This document shows, piece after piece, positions 1 through 7,701 of a DNA stretch of 52,322 bases; position 1 is the first letter of the stretch; each line of letters opens with the position of its first letter. Under the pieces are notes generated by a model that made no database searches, had not been told where the DNA came from, and worked only from the letters and a program-made list of their open reading frames with translations. The stretch spans positions 1 to 52,322 of the forward strand of contig JAJZSZ010000002.1 of NCBI GenBank assembly GCA_021849365.1, given 5' to 3'. This stretch comes from Bacteroidota bacterium. GTDB taxonomy: Bacteria; Bacteroidota; Bacteroidia; Bacteroidales; Prolixibacteraceae. Position numbers and translations under genes: made by a program.

Positions 1-929
1 GATGCGGCAGGTAATTCTTCAACTGGCATCAGCGATGCGCAGGTAACCAACGATATAAGGAAAATCGATCCGGCGATTGCATTTTTAGCTTCTTTCCAGT
101 CGGTGTCACGGATGAATGCTCCTATTCCAATGGCAATCCATACTCCAAGTGCAGGGAAATCGAAAAACACATTGGTCAGAATAGTTAATAATAGAATCAT
201 TGCAACAATGCCGATACGCCCCCAGTCAATGGTGGTATCAGCCGCCGCATCTTTCATTATGGGTTGATATTTGTCCTGTTGCAGCGATGCAAAGATTGAA
301 AAGAAAACCAGGGCTGTTCCGGCGGCAATATATCCATGAAGTACATTAAATGGAGAAACACCTTCAATCCACATCAGGGTAGTGGTGGTATCGCCAATGA
401 CACTGCCCGATCCTCCGGCATTTGATGCGGCAACAATTGCAGCAATGTATCCAAGGTGTACTTTGTTTTTGAAAACAACCATCGCAATTGTACCTCCGAT
501 TAATGCGGCGGCAATATTGTCGAGGAACGATGAAATGATGAAAACGGCAACGAGTAGAACAAGTGGGCCTTTCCAGTCGTCAGGCAAAAGTTTTGGTAAA
601 TACTCCGGAAGCCTCGACTGTTCGAAATGGCGGGCCAGGATGGCAAATCCAATTAAAAGCCCCAGCAGGTTCAGCAATGTGCTCCATTCACCAACGCGCA
701 TTTCCTTGTGCAAAATCTGGTCGGAAAATGCATTGTACCCGAACATATGCTCAGCTAGATTAAAATCAGGTAAAAAGATAAACTTGAAGAGAAGAATGGA
801 GGCTAAACCCACCAATCCAACTGCAAGCGTATAGCGGTGAAGCAAAGCAACACCCAGAAGTGTTAATGCGAAAAGCAAAAATTCGGGACGTATCCCAAAA
901 ACTAGTGGCGCAATTTGTGCAAAAATCAT
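1..929 (-). CDS. NhaD/citrate-type ion transporter permease, N-terminal part (partial)
   Basis: This leftward reading frame starts at the ATG complementary to 927-929 and runs off the window, giving about 309 residues. It is a polytopic membrane protein of the ArsB/NhaD (ion transporter) superfamily. Family-like motifs are SSFLDNIAAALIGG in the first third and a Gly/Ser-rich stretch followed by VIGDTTTTLMWIEG, which match the conserved substrate-loop motifs of NhaD-like sodium/proton antiporters and citrate permeases. Several hydrophobic helices are evident. The neighbouring gene is divergent, and a TAnnTTTG box (988-995, minus strand) lies about 60 bp upstream. The likely role is sodium/proton exchange or di/tricarboxylate transport; the sequence alone does not decide between them. 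The C-terminal part is outside the window. Confidence 0.8.
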   Translation of the reverse strand, partial: MIFAQIAPLVFGIRPEFLLFALTLLGVALLHRYTLAVGLVGLASILLFKFIFLPDFNLAEHMFGYNAFSDQILHKEMRVGEWSTLLNLLGLLIGFAILARHFEQSRLPEYLPKLLPDDWKGPLVLLVAVFIISSFLDNIAAALIGGTIAMVVFKNKVHLGYIAAIVAASNAGGSGSVIGDTTTTLMWIEGVSPFNVLHGYIAAGTALVFFSIFASLQQDKYQPIMKDAAADTTIDWGRIGIVAMILLLTILTNVFFDFPALGVWIAIGIGAFIRDTDWKEAKNAIAGSIFLISLVTCASLMPVEELPAA

Positions 930-987
930 AATTCGGTTGTTTGGTATATTAATTCTTTTGGTTCGAAAAACTTCAGCTTTGGGCGGG

Positions 988-995
988 CAAAGATA
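988..995 (-). promoter_or_regulatory. putative -7 box (TATCTTTG) of the permease
   Basis: Reading the minus strand, TATCTTTG matches the Bacteroidota sigma-70 -7 consensus TAnnTTTG, about 60 bp upstream of the permease start. No well-spaced -33 TTTG partner is obvious; the nearest CAAA on the plus strand is at 1008-1011, which is closer than usual. Confidence 0.45.
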
Positions 996-1117
996 ATTTT
1001 AGTATGTCAAACTGCGATGTTTTATATGAATTCAATGCGCACCTACCAGACAAATTCACTATAACTTTATATACCGTCGAAATCTGTACTTTTCTGGATA
1101 TATTGATGTTTTGATTG

Positions 1118-1125
1118 TAATTTTG
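1118..1125 (+). promoter_or_regulatory. putative -7 box (TAATTTTG) of the esterase
   Basis: TAATTTTG fits TAnnTTTG exactly. A degenerate T-rich -33 candidate lies around 1091-1097. The resulting 5' leader would be about 120 nt. Confidence 0.45.
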
Positions 1126-1249
1126 CACTCATACAGAACAAAAAATTGTTGAATGGATAAACTCAAACCGGGATATACCAATTAATCCTGTTTCTTCGTT
1201 TACTATCAATCTAAAATTCAACTTTTTGAGACCTTTAAATTAGTAAAAT

Positions 1250-2869
1250 ATGCTATTATCCAAAAGTTTAAAGTTTTTGCTGGTTATTCTGCTGGCAGGT
1301 AATTGTGTGAAGGCACAGAATGTGACACCCAACAAAGGAACTTACGATGGTGCAATAGGAAACAATCAACTTATTTTGATAGCCGATAAAGCTGATTCGA
1401 CCATATTAAAAGGCACCTTTGTGCAGAACAGGGGAAAAGCTGTTGAAGAAAGCCATAATTTTATTTTGAATACATCGGGAAAGAAACCAATCTTTCAGTC
1501 TGACCTTTACCTGGGGAAAATGAAAACCTCGAAATTTTATTCCACTGGCTTTGAAGGAAGGCTTACCTTGTTCAACGGGAAGCGTCGCTTTTTATTCTGG
1601 CGCGAAAAAGTTGATGTGAAATTTACCCAAAGGCCCGAAGTTGAAGTGCCTTATTCGCAGCGTTACCAGGAAGAGATATTTCCAAATATTGAAGTGAAAA
1701 GCGATTTGTTATACGGTAAAGCCAAGGGTTATTGGACCCACTCGCCGTATTCAGATGAACCTTACATTACCACACTTAGCAAAGGCCTGATAAAATCGTT
1801 TAACGATCCGACATTGCTCGATCTGAAACTGGATGTTTACTATCCGAAAACCGACTTGTTTAAAAACCGGCCGGTAGTTATGCTTATTCATGGCGGGGCT
1901 TTTTATATCGGGAGTAAAGAGTCGGCCTGCGAAAAGGCATTGGCAACATCACTTGCCAAACGTGGGTACCTGGTGGCTTCAATCGATTATCGTCTGGGAT
2001 TTAAGTTAACTCCTGCCGAAGTTGAATTGAGTGCCTATCGTGCCATTCAGGATGCCAATGCTGCGTTACGTTTTTTAGCGCATAATGCCAAAGGACTTGG
2101 AATCGATCCAACCCAGGTGTACATCGGCGGAACAAGTGCCGGTGCGGTGGCTTCACTCAATACCGCATTTATGAAGAACGATGAACGCCCTGAACGTATT
2201 CTGGAAGCCAGCAGGGAAGGACGGCTCGGAAAAATTGAAGAATCGGGAAATAAATACACCGAAACATTCAACATAAAGGCAGTGGTTAACATGTGGGGAG
2301 CGGTTTCGGATGTTACTCTAATTGACCCGGACGAGAAAGTTTCTGTATTGTCGATTCACGGAACAGCCGACGATATTGTACCTTTCGAAAACGATTATCC
2401 GTTTCGTAATTCACTGATGATAAACCGGCTGGTGATGGATAAAATGTATGGTTCGAAACCTATTCACGACAGGCTCCAGATTCTGGGATTCCGCAACCGG
2501 CTGGTTACTCTTGATGGACTTGGGCACGAGCCTGAACTGGCAACTTATAATACGCTTAATAACTGGATGGATACCATTTCGAGCAATGTTTCGCGATTTT
2601 TGTATGAAGAAACTGCCCCGGATGTTTTTCTGCCGCCAAATCAGTTAAGCATTCCCGAACAGTCGGATATCCGTTCATTTTATTTCGAAGTGAATAATGG
2701 TTCGCTGGTGCAGATTTCGGCAACTGGCGGGGTAAAAACCAAGGCTGATCCTTCTGATTCTTCAGTTATCTGGTTTAAGGAAGCTGACAAGAAAGAATTG
2801 ATATTTGTGACTCGCAATAAGTTTGAAGCCTGGAACCGAAAGGTCTTTCAGGTAAAAACGGTGAAATAA
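1250..2869 (+). CDS. secreted alpha/beta-hydrolase (carboxylesterase-like)
   Basis: A 539-residue protein with an N-terminal signal peptide (hydrophobic residues about 6-17, cleavage probably after VKAQ near residue 23). After an N-terminal region of about 190 residues of unknown fold comes an alpha/beta-hydrolase domain. It has the oxyanion-hole motif HGGAF (H214), the nucleophile elbow GGTSAG (S296), an acid in GTADD (D374/D375) and a likely catalytic histidine in GLGHEPE (H426). This is the carboxylesterase/BD-FAE-like arrangement, so it probably cleaves ester bonds (for example acetyl or feruloyl groups) outside the cytoplasm. The substrate cannot be told from sequence. The final 80 residues look like a small extra beta domain. 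It appears to be monocistronic. Confidence 0.8.
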   Translation: MLLSKSLKFLLVILLAGNCVKAQNVTPNKGTYDGAIGNNQLILIADKADSTILKGTFVQNRGKAVEESHNFILNTSGKKPIFQSDLYLGKMKTSKFYSTGFEGRLTLFNGKRRFLFWREKVDVKFTQRPEVEVPYSQRYQEEIFPNIEVKSDLLYGKAKGYWTHSPYSDEPYITTLSKGLIKSFNDPTLLDLKLDVYYPKTDLFKNRPVVMLIHGGAFYIGSKESACEKALATSLAKRGYLVASIDYRLGFKLTPAEVELSAYRAIQDANAALRFLAHNAKGLGIDPTQVYIGGTSAGAVASLNTAFMKNDERPERILEASREGRLGKIEESGNKYTETFNIKAVVNMWGAVSDVTLIDPDEKVSVLSIHGTADDIVPFENDYPFRNSLMINRLVMDKMYGSKPIHDRLQILGFRNRLVTLDGLGHEPELATYNTLNNWMDTISSNVSRFLYEETAPDVFLPPNQLSIPEQSDIRSFYFEVNNGSLVQISATGGVKTKADPSDSSVIWFKEADKKELIFVTRNKFEAWNRKVFQVKTVK

Positions 2870-2924
2870 AATCGGGTAGGGATGTTTGGTTTATTCGTTA
2901 AGGTTACAATAGGTAGAAAAATAA

Positions 2925-2950
2925 AAAGGTAGAACCTCTGTTCTACCTTT
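2925..2950 (+). terminator. hairpin after the esterase gene (terminator or leader hairpin)
   Basis: AAAGGTAGAA and TTCTACCTTT form a perfect 10-bp stem with a 6-nt loop, 55 nt after the esterase stop. The T-tract is short (TTT then CCTCTCTT), so it could end transcription weakly or be part of a 5' leader of a lost gene. Confidence 0.5.
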
Positions 2951-3122
2951 CCTCTCTTAAACTAACTAACCTAACTAAACCTAAACTTATGAAAAAAAAT
3001 GTTTTACAAAGATAAGCCTGGGAATTCTTAAAATCGGAAAATAATTATTAAATGAAGTTAAAGTTATTGTGTCCAAGTGTTAATTAATTCTAAACCGACG
3101 ATTTATAGACTTTTGACAAATA

Positions 3123-3161
3123 AAAAGCGGTGAATCTCATTTAACGAAATTCACCGCTTTT
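3123..3161 (-). terminator. terminator of the mmd operon (possibly bidirectional)
   Basis: AAAAGCGGTGAAT (3123-3135) pairs perfectly with ATTCACCGCTTTT (3149-3161) around a 13-nt loop, and T-rich sequence follows on both strands. It lies just past the mmdB stop, so it should end the leftward operon. Confidence 0.85.
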
Positions 3162-3184
3162 ATTTTTAATAGAAGGCAGTCAGG

Positions 3185-4396
3185 CTACTTAATCATTGGA
3201 ATTAAGGTTACAAACAATCCGGTAATGATTGCAGTAGTAATTACTCCCATGATATTTGCGCCCAGCGCTTCGGGTAATACAATTGCATTTGGATTAACTT
3301 TGCTTACTTCTTTCTGAACTACCTTAGCTGTACTTGGTACGCAGCTTACTCCGGCAATACCAATGGCTGGGTTGAAGTTGCCCTTCTTGATGAAGAACAT
3401 TACATATCCGCCAATAATACCGCCAATTCCTGAGAAGAGTAATGCAATGATACCCAGAACAAGTAATATCAGGATTTTAGGATTCAGAAGCAAGTGAGCT
3501 TCGCACAAAATACCTAACAGGGTTCCAAGCAAGAAAGTCGATCCGTACAGCAGTGGTCCTTCGATAAAATTCAGGATATGTGTAAGGCCTGATTCGCGGA
3601 TTGCAATACCAATGAATAATGAGAAAAACAGTGGTGATGCAACTGGGAACAGGAAACACAAAACAACACAAAGGATAACTGCCAGTCCCAGTTTCATGCT
3701 TTGCGATACTGGTTTTGCCGGTTTCTTGTTTTCAACTTTGATGGCCCGCAATCTCTTAGGCACCAGTAACCGGATCAAATACGGATATCCTCCGTAAGTC
3801 AGTCCCAGGTAAAGGTAAGCAACTACGGTAATAGGCACGAACAAATGTTTCGAAAGACACAGCGAAGTGTACAATACCATTGGTCCATCGGCACCCCCGA
3901 CCATTGCAATCGACGCCGATTCTTTCAAATCGAGTCCCATAGCCATTGCAATTGGTATAGTTGCAAACGTTCCAAGTTCGGCAAAAAGGGCCAGAAGCAT
4001 GCTCGAGAACGGGCGTTGCAAAATGTAACCAATATCAATCATAGCACCGATTCCCATGAAAATAAAACATGCGATTAACCCGTTGCTGAACATGTATGTG
4101 TAAATGGGCTGCAGGAAGTTAATCTGAAGCACATCGAGCAATTGGTTAATGTCGGTTACCAGCGGATCGACAAAAAGGTTTCCCTGATTACCTCCCGGTA
4201 AAAAAATGATACTTGCATTTATCGTGGCCATTCCCAGCCCCATAGGGATCATTAATAGTGGTTCCAAAACTCCTTTTCTCCCCAGATACACTAATAATAA
4301 TCCAAGTAAGATTAGCCCGACACGGGTAAGTGAAATAACCGGATCGGATAAAGCCAAGGTTGAGAATCCCTGAAAAAGTTTATAAAATACTTCCAT
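3185..4396 (-). CDS. mmdB: sodium-pumping decarboxylase beta subunit (membrane sodium channel)
   Basis: 403 residues with about nine to eleven membrane helices. This is the OadB/MmdB/GcdB family, which decarboxylates the carboxybiotin carrier and couples this to export of two sodium ions. Family landmarks are present: GVLEPLLMIPMGLGM near residue 42, GIGAMIDIG near 115, and GGADGPMVLYTS, whose Asp170 corresponds to the sodium-binding aspartate of OadB. It is the last gene of the leftward mce-mmd operon, 24 bp after the small membrane protein. Family knowledge alone cannot tell methylmalonyl-CoA from oxaloacetate decarboxylase, because this subunit is shared. The neighbouring MmdA-type carboxyltransferase and the epimerase argue for methylmalonyl-CoA. 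Confidence 0.93.
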   Translation of the reverse strand: MEVFYKLFQGFSTLALSDPVISLTRVGLILLGLLLVYLGRKGVLEPLLMIPMGLGMATINASIIFLPGGNQGNLFVDPLVTDINQLLDVLQINFLQPIYTYMFSNGLIACFIFMGIGAMIDIGYILQRPFSSMLLALFAELGTFATIPIAMAMGLDLKESASIAMVGGADGPMVLYTSLCLSKHLFVPITVVAYLYLGLTYGGYPYLIRLLVPKRLRAIKVENKKPAKPVSQSMKLGLAVILCVVLCFLFPVASPLFFSLFIGIAIRESGLTHILNFIEGPLLYGSTFLLGTLLGILCEAHLLLNPKILILLVLGIIALLFSGIGGIIGGYVMFFIKKGNFNPAIGIAGVSCVPSTAKVVQKEVSKVNPNAIVLPEALGANIMGVITTAIITGLFVTLIPMIK

Positions 4397-4420
4397 TTTA
4401 GAGGTTTTTCTTAGTAATAA

Positions 4421-4609
4421 TTAATTGGTCGATTTAGTGTTTTTGAACTTCAACCTTTTCATTTCGCTGTATGATTCGCGAAGAGTGGTAAACTTGTTGG
4501 AGTCTTTGGCTGTCATGGTTTTAAAAAGCAGCCAGATAACTCCTGAAACAAAAAAACCGATCAGGAAAGTCAACCCGTAAATCAAGGTGATGTTATAAAT
4601 TATACTCAT
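4421..4609 (-). CDS. 62-residue single-helix membrane protein in the mmd operon
   Basis: A short protein with one clear transmembrane helix (about residues 6-30, ending WLLFK) and a basic, polar C-terminal tail. It is 18 bp downstream of the biotin-carrier gene and 24 bp upstream of mmdB, so it is co-transcribed with them. I do not recognise a named family. Veillonella methylmalonyl-CoA decarboxylase has a very small epsilon subunit (MmdE), but that protein is a soluble relative of the delta tail, so the analogy is only positional. It may stabilise or anchor the pump complex; this is inference from the operon. Confidence 0.65.
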   Translation of the reverse strand: MSIIYNITLIYGLTFLIGFFVSGVIWLLFKTMTAKDSNKFTTLRESYSEMKRLKFKNTKSTN

Positions 4610-4627
4610 GAGTTAAAGTTTCTTTTA

Positions 4628-5068
4628 TTAGCTAACTTCAATTAACATATCACCTTCCATTACAGCATCACCTTTTTTGAAATTCACCGAAACAACCTGC
4701 CCGCTCTTATCCGAATTGATAATGTTTTCCATTTTCATGGCTTCAAGAGTGAGGAGTTTATCGCCTGTTTTTACCGTATCGCCAACTTTAACATGAATGT
4801 CGATAATGGTTCCCGGAAGTGGCGATTTGATGAATCCGGTACCTTTTGGTCCGGCAGGTGAACTCGTTTTTTGCTCTGACCGGGTGATGTCGGTTGATGG
4901 AACTGCTTCTGAACGAACCAGTTTTGGTGTTTTTGTTGTTTCTAAAACGCGGTCAAATTCAACGGAATACGAAACTCCGTTAACTTCAACTTCAGCAACA
5001 TTATCTTCTACGCTTTTAATTTCACAGTCGTAGCCATTGCCATTTATCGTGAATGAAAATTTTTTCAT
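4628..5068 (-). CDS. mmdC: biotin carboxyl carrier subunit of the decarboxylase
   Basis: 146 residues. The N-terminal 70 residues are a small beta-rich docking region, then a Pro/Ala/Ser linker (about 60-75), then a biotinyl domain with the invariant EAMKMEN motif; biotin would be attached to Lys112. It carries CO2 from the MmdA carboxyltransferase to the MmdB membrane subunit. It sits between the OadG-like gene and the small membrane protein in the operon. The window's other carboxyltransferase (13848-15548) lacks a biotin domain and could share this carrier, as 12S and 5S share the 1.3S subunit in Propionibacterium transcarboxylase (inference). Confidence 0.93.
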   Translation of the reverse strand: MKKFSFTINGNGYDCEIKSVEDNVAEVEVNGVSYSVEFDRVLETTKTPKLVRSEAVPSTDITRSEQKTSSPAGPKGTGFIKSPLPGTIIDIHVKVGDTVKTGDKLLTLEAMKMENIINSDKSGQVVSVNFKKGDAVMEGDMLIEVS

Positions 5069-5075
5069 AGTTTAA

Positions 5076-5441
5076 TTATCTAGGATTTTGACGTAATGTA
5101 TAAATCTTTGAACTCCAAGGAGAATAAATCTTGGATACTTTTTTCAAGGTTATGGTAAAACTCTCCTGATCGTGCAATTCGTTTTTATACATGTGAATTG
5201 CCAGTGCAATGGCAGCAGCAGTTTCTTCCTCGACATCAGCATTCTGGATTAGCTTGTGCTCATGAATTTCATCCGATTTTGACTGGTTTTTAGCAGCAAC
5301 CATTTTATTGGTACGAATGAAGAAATAAACAAACAGCACAATCAACAGCAGAATAAGCCCCCAGAATGTGAAGAGCTGTGTACTCGAAAGTGATTCGCTT
5401 GTACTTGCTCCAAATTGTAAAAAGATATAAAGCATCTTCAT
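5076..5441 (-). CDS. OadG-like (gamma/delta) membrane subunit of the decarboxylase
   Basis: 121 residues. A short N-terminal segment is followed by one transmembrane helix (about 27-43, LLLIVLFVYFFI), a charged linker with Glu/Lys repeats and a C-terminal tail containing ALAIHMYKNELHD, ending in a YSPWSSKIYTLRQNPR segment. This layout (one helix, then a conserved C-terminal region beginning with an AIA/AIH helix) is that of the sodium-pump decarboxylase gamma/delta subunit, which ties the carboxyltransferase to the membrane part. It is separated from mmdA by 2 bp and from mmdC by 7 bp, in tight operon spacing. Confidence 0.8.
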   Translation of the reverse strand: MKMLYIFLQFGASTSESLSSTQLFTFWGLILLLIVLFVYFFIRTNKMVAAKNQSKSDEIHEHKLIQNADVEEETAAAIALAIHMYKNELHDQESFTITLKKVSKIYSPWSSKIYTLRQNPR

Positions 5442-5443
5442 GG

Positions 5444-7003
5444 TTATAATGGAAGATTAGAGTGTTTCTTTGGCGGGTTAAGCACCTTTTTCGTAGCTAA
5501 ACTTTGTAACGCTCTAATGATGCGGAAACGGGTGTTGCGAGGTTCAATTACGTCGTCAATATATCCGTAACGGGCAGCATTGTATGGGTTTGCAAATTTT
5601 TCCTTGTATTCTTCTTCAGCCTGAACGAGGTACGCTGCGCGTTCAGCTTCGTCTTCAATAGCTGCGATTTTTTTACTGCGGAGTACTTCAATTGCTCCTT
5701 TCGGACCCATAACTGCAATTTCGCCGGTTGGCCATGAGTAGTTGATATCGCCGCGAAGGTGTTTTGATGCCATCACGCAATACGCACCACCATATGCTTT
5801 ACGTAGAATAACAGTAACTTTTGGTACGGTAGCTTCGCCATAAGCATAAAGCAATTTAGCACCGTGCGAAATAATACCGCCATATTCCTGAGTTGTTCCT
5901 GGAAGGAATCCGGGAACATCAACCAATGTGATGATCGGGATGTTAAATGCATCGCAGAAGCGCACGAAGCGGGCTGCTTTACGTGATGCATTGATGTCGA
6001 GTACTCCGGCCAGATAATTTGGCTGATTGGCAACAATACCTACCGACATTCCATCGAAACGGGCATAACCCACCACAATGTTTTGTGCATAGTGACGATG
6101 AACTTCGAAGAACTCGCCATTATCAACGATTGAAGAGATGACACTCTTAACATCGTATGGTTTGTTTGGATTGTCAGGAATGATTGAATTCAACGAATCT
6201 TCCAGACGGTTGATTGGGTCAGTACAATGAACAGGAGCCGGATCTTCCAGGTTGTTTTGTGGTAAATAACTTAAAAGTTTGCGGATAAGAAGGATACCTT
6301 CTTTTTCGTCTTCAGCTACAAAGTGAGAAACTCCTGATTTTGATCCGTGAACCGAAGCTCCACCAAGTTGTTCGTCGGTTACCACTTCACCAGTAACAGT
6401 TTTTACCACTTTTGGTCCGGTTACGAACATGTAACTGGTGTTTTTGCTCATGATGATAAAGTCAGTCAATGCAGGAGAATAAACTGCTCCACCAGCACAA
6501 GGACCGAAAATGGCTGAAATCTGTGGTACAACACCCGATGCAAGGATATTGCGTTGGAAAATTTCAGAATAACCTGCCAAAGCAGTTACACCTTCCTGAA
6601 TACGGGCACCACCTGAGTCGTTGATTCCGATAATTGGAGCACCAACTTTCATGGCCATATCCATTACTTTGCAAATTTTGAGTGCATAAGTTTCGGACAG
6701 TGATCCCCCGAAAACTGTAAAATCCTGGGCATACAAATAAACAATACGTCCATCAATGGTTCCTTGTCCGGTAACAACACCGTCGCCCATAAATTTGGTC
6801 TTTTCCATACCAAAGTTGTCGCAACGGTGAGTAACAAACATATCATACTCTTCGAAGCTACCTTCGTCGAGCAGCATTTCTATTCGTTCACGGGCAGTCA
6901 GTTTACTTTTGGCGTGTTGAGCTTCAATACGCTTTTCACCACCTCCGAGCTTTGCTTCAACGCGAAGATCGATCAGCTGTTTTATTTTGTCTTGATTATT
7001 CAT
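5444..7003 (-). CDS. mmdA: methylmalonyl-CoA decarboxylase alpha subunit / 12S-type carboxyltransferase
   Basis: 519 residues, the normal length for this family. It has two crotonase-like carboxyltransferase halves: acyl-CoA binding near [14 protein letters not shown] and [13 protein letters not shown] in the first, and the carboxybiotin-binding Gly-rich segments near [17 protein letters not shown] and [11 protein letters not shown] in the second. It transfers the carboxyl group between methylmalonyl-CoA and the biotin carrier. The same fold serves propionyl-CoA carboxylase beta, but no biotin carboxylase gene lies nearby while membrane subunits do, so a decarboxylase (or transcarboxylase 12S) role is favoured. 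It follows the epimerase by 27 bp and precedes the OadG-like subunit by 2 bp. Confidence 0.93.
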   Translation of the reverse strand: MNNQDKIKQLIDLRVEAKLGGGEKRIEAQHAKSKLTARERIEMLLDEGSFEEYDMFVTHRCDNFGMEKTKFMGDGVVTGQGTIDGRIVYLYAQDFTVFGGSLSETYALKICKVMDMAMKVGAPIIGINDSGGARIQEGVTALAGYSEIFQRNILASGVVPQISAIFGPCAGGAVYSPALTDFIIMSKNTSYMFVTGPKVVKTVTGEVVTDEQLGGASVHGSKSGVSHFVAEDEKEGILLIRKLLSYLPQNNLEDPAPVHCTDPINRLEDSLNSIIPDNPNKPYDVKSVISSIVDNGEFFEVHRHYAQNIVVGYARFDGMSVGIVANQPNYLAGVLDINASRKAARFVRFCDAFNIPIITLVDVPGFLPGTTQEYGGIISHGAKLLYAYGEATVPKVTVILRKAYGGAYCVMASKHLRGDINYSWPTGEIAVMGPKGAIEVLRSKKIAAIEDEAERAAYLVQAEEEYKEKFANPYNAARYGYIDDVIEPRNTRFRIIRALQSLATKKVLNPPKKHSNLPL

Positions 7004-7030
7004 GGGTTGTATAGATAGTTGTAAGTGTTC

Positions 7031-7435
7031 TTATTTGTCAGAGCATAGTTCGGTCAGTACTCCGAGAGTCGATTTGGGGTGAAGGAAACCAATGTTTAAT
7101 CCTTCGGCACCTTTACGACTTGTTTTATCGATGAGCTGAACGCCCTTTGCAGCAACGTCGGTCAATGCTTCGTTAACGTTTTCAACTGCAAAAGCAAGGT
7201 GGTGTACACCAGGACCTTTTTTCTCGATAAACTTGCCAATAGGTCCTTCCGGATCAGTTGACTCTAATAACTCGATTTTGGTTTGACCAACTTTGAAAAA
7301 AGCTGTTTTAACCTTTTGGTCAACAACTTCTTCAATTGCATAGCATTTCAGGCCTAAAACGTTTTCCCAATAAGGAATTGCTTCTTCGAGATTGGCTACA
7401 GCGATGCCAATGTGTTCAATATGAGATATTTCCAT
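7031..7435 (-). CDS. mce: methylmalonyl-CoA epimerase
   Basis: 134 residues of the vicinal-oxygen-chelate fold, beginning MEISHIEHIGIAV; His and Glu metal ligands are visible in HIEHIGIAV, GVHHLAFAVE and GVLTELCS. It interconverts the 2R and 2S isomers of methylmalonyl-CoA, linking the mutase product to the decarboxylase downstream. The open frame extends 34 codons further upstream, but that would start above a TAnnTTTG promoter box at 7495-7502, and the extra residues are basic and unlike the family. The start at 7435 is therefore chosen. It is the first gene of the leftward mce-mmd operon. Confidence 0.93.
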   Translation of the reverse strand: MEISHIEHIGIAVANLEEAIPYWENVLGLKCYAIEEVVDQKVKTAFFKVGQTKIELLESTDPEGPIGKFIEKKGPGVHHLAFAVENVNEALTDVAAKGVQLIDKTSRKGAEGLNIGFLHPKSTLGVLTELCSDK

Positions 7436-7494
7436 TTTGTGTAAGTGTTTAATAAAAAGGATTTTTTTGAATTTTCTTGTAGTTTTTCGCGCTG

Positions 7495-7502
7495 CAAAAG
7501 TA
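7495..7502 (-). promoter_or_regulatory. -7 box (TACTTTTG) of the mce-mmd operon
   Basis: On the minus strand TACTTTTG fits TAnnTTTG, 59 bp before the chosen mce start. A -33-like TTTG on the minus strand is complementary to 7526-7529, 23 bp away. It rules out translation from the upstream in-frame ATG at 7537. Confidence 0.6.
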
Positions 7503-7660
7503 CATTTACATTCTATCTTTTTAAACAAATTGCTCAATTATTCGAAAAAATGGACATGTGTTTTTTAACAGTACGGATATTGAATGAAACGTTAAATGTT
7601 ATTTGGTTTTGAAGGATTTCCTGCTTGTGCGAGGAAGAATTTCCCGGATTAACAAAAAAA

Positions 7661-7689
7661 GAAAAGGCAGATTTTGAGCCTGCCTTTTC
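7661..7689 (-). terminator. terminator of the CoA-transferase gene
   Basis: GAAAAGGCAG (7661-7670) pairs with CTGCCTTTTC (7680-7689), loop 9 nt. On the minus strand it is followed by CTTTTTTTG. It lies 13 nt past the CoA-transferase stop, making that gene monocistronic. Confidence 0.88.
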
Positions 7690-7701
7690 CTGATATTGTT
7701 T

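Larger units (their letters stand above)
930..1249. other. divergent intergenic region with two promoter-like boxes
   Basis: AT-rich spacer between the leftward permease and the rightward esterase. I see no gene in it. It holds one TAnnTTTG box for each direction (988-995 on the minus strand, 1118-1125 on the plus strand). The esterase leader would be about 120 nt long, with no recognisable riboswitch. Confidence 0.6.
2870..3184. other. convergent intergenic region with two hairpins and a SusC-like leader remnant
   Basis: There is no real gene here. The segment holds a 10-bp perfect hairpin (2925-2950), a G-poor stretch of repeated CTAA words (about 2957-2990) and then an ATG followed by an A-run (MKKNVLQR, stop after eight codons). 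Further right, a 13-bp perfect hairpin (3123-3161) serves as terminator for the leftward mmd operon. The hairpin, CTAA-rich leader and ATG-A-run arrangement resembles leaders seen ahead of SusC-type genes; this resemblance is from memory and was not tested. Confidence 0.5.

Noticed and set aside
2959-2990. CTAA-rich stretch considered as a telomere-like or CRISPR-type repeat
   Set aside because: The word spacing is irregular and only about 30 nt long, with no spacers. A G-poor unstructured leader is a simpler reading.
5444-7003. Propionyl-CoA carboxylase beta subunit
   Set aside because: Same fold, but no biotin carboxylase gene is nearby and the operon encodes sodium-pump membrane subunits, so decarboxylase or transcarboxylase is favoured.
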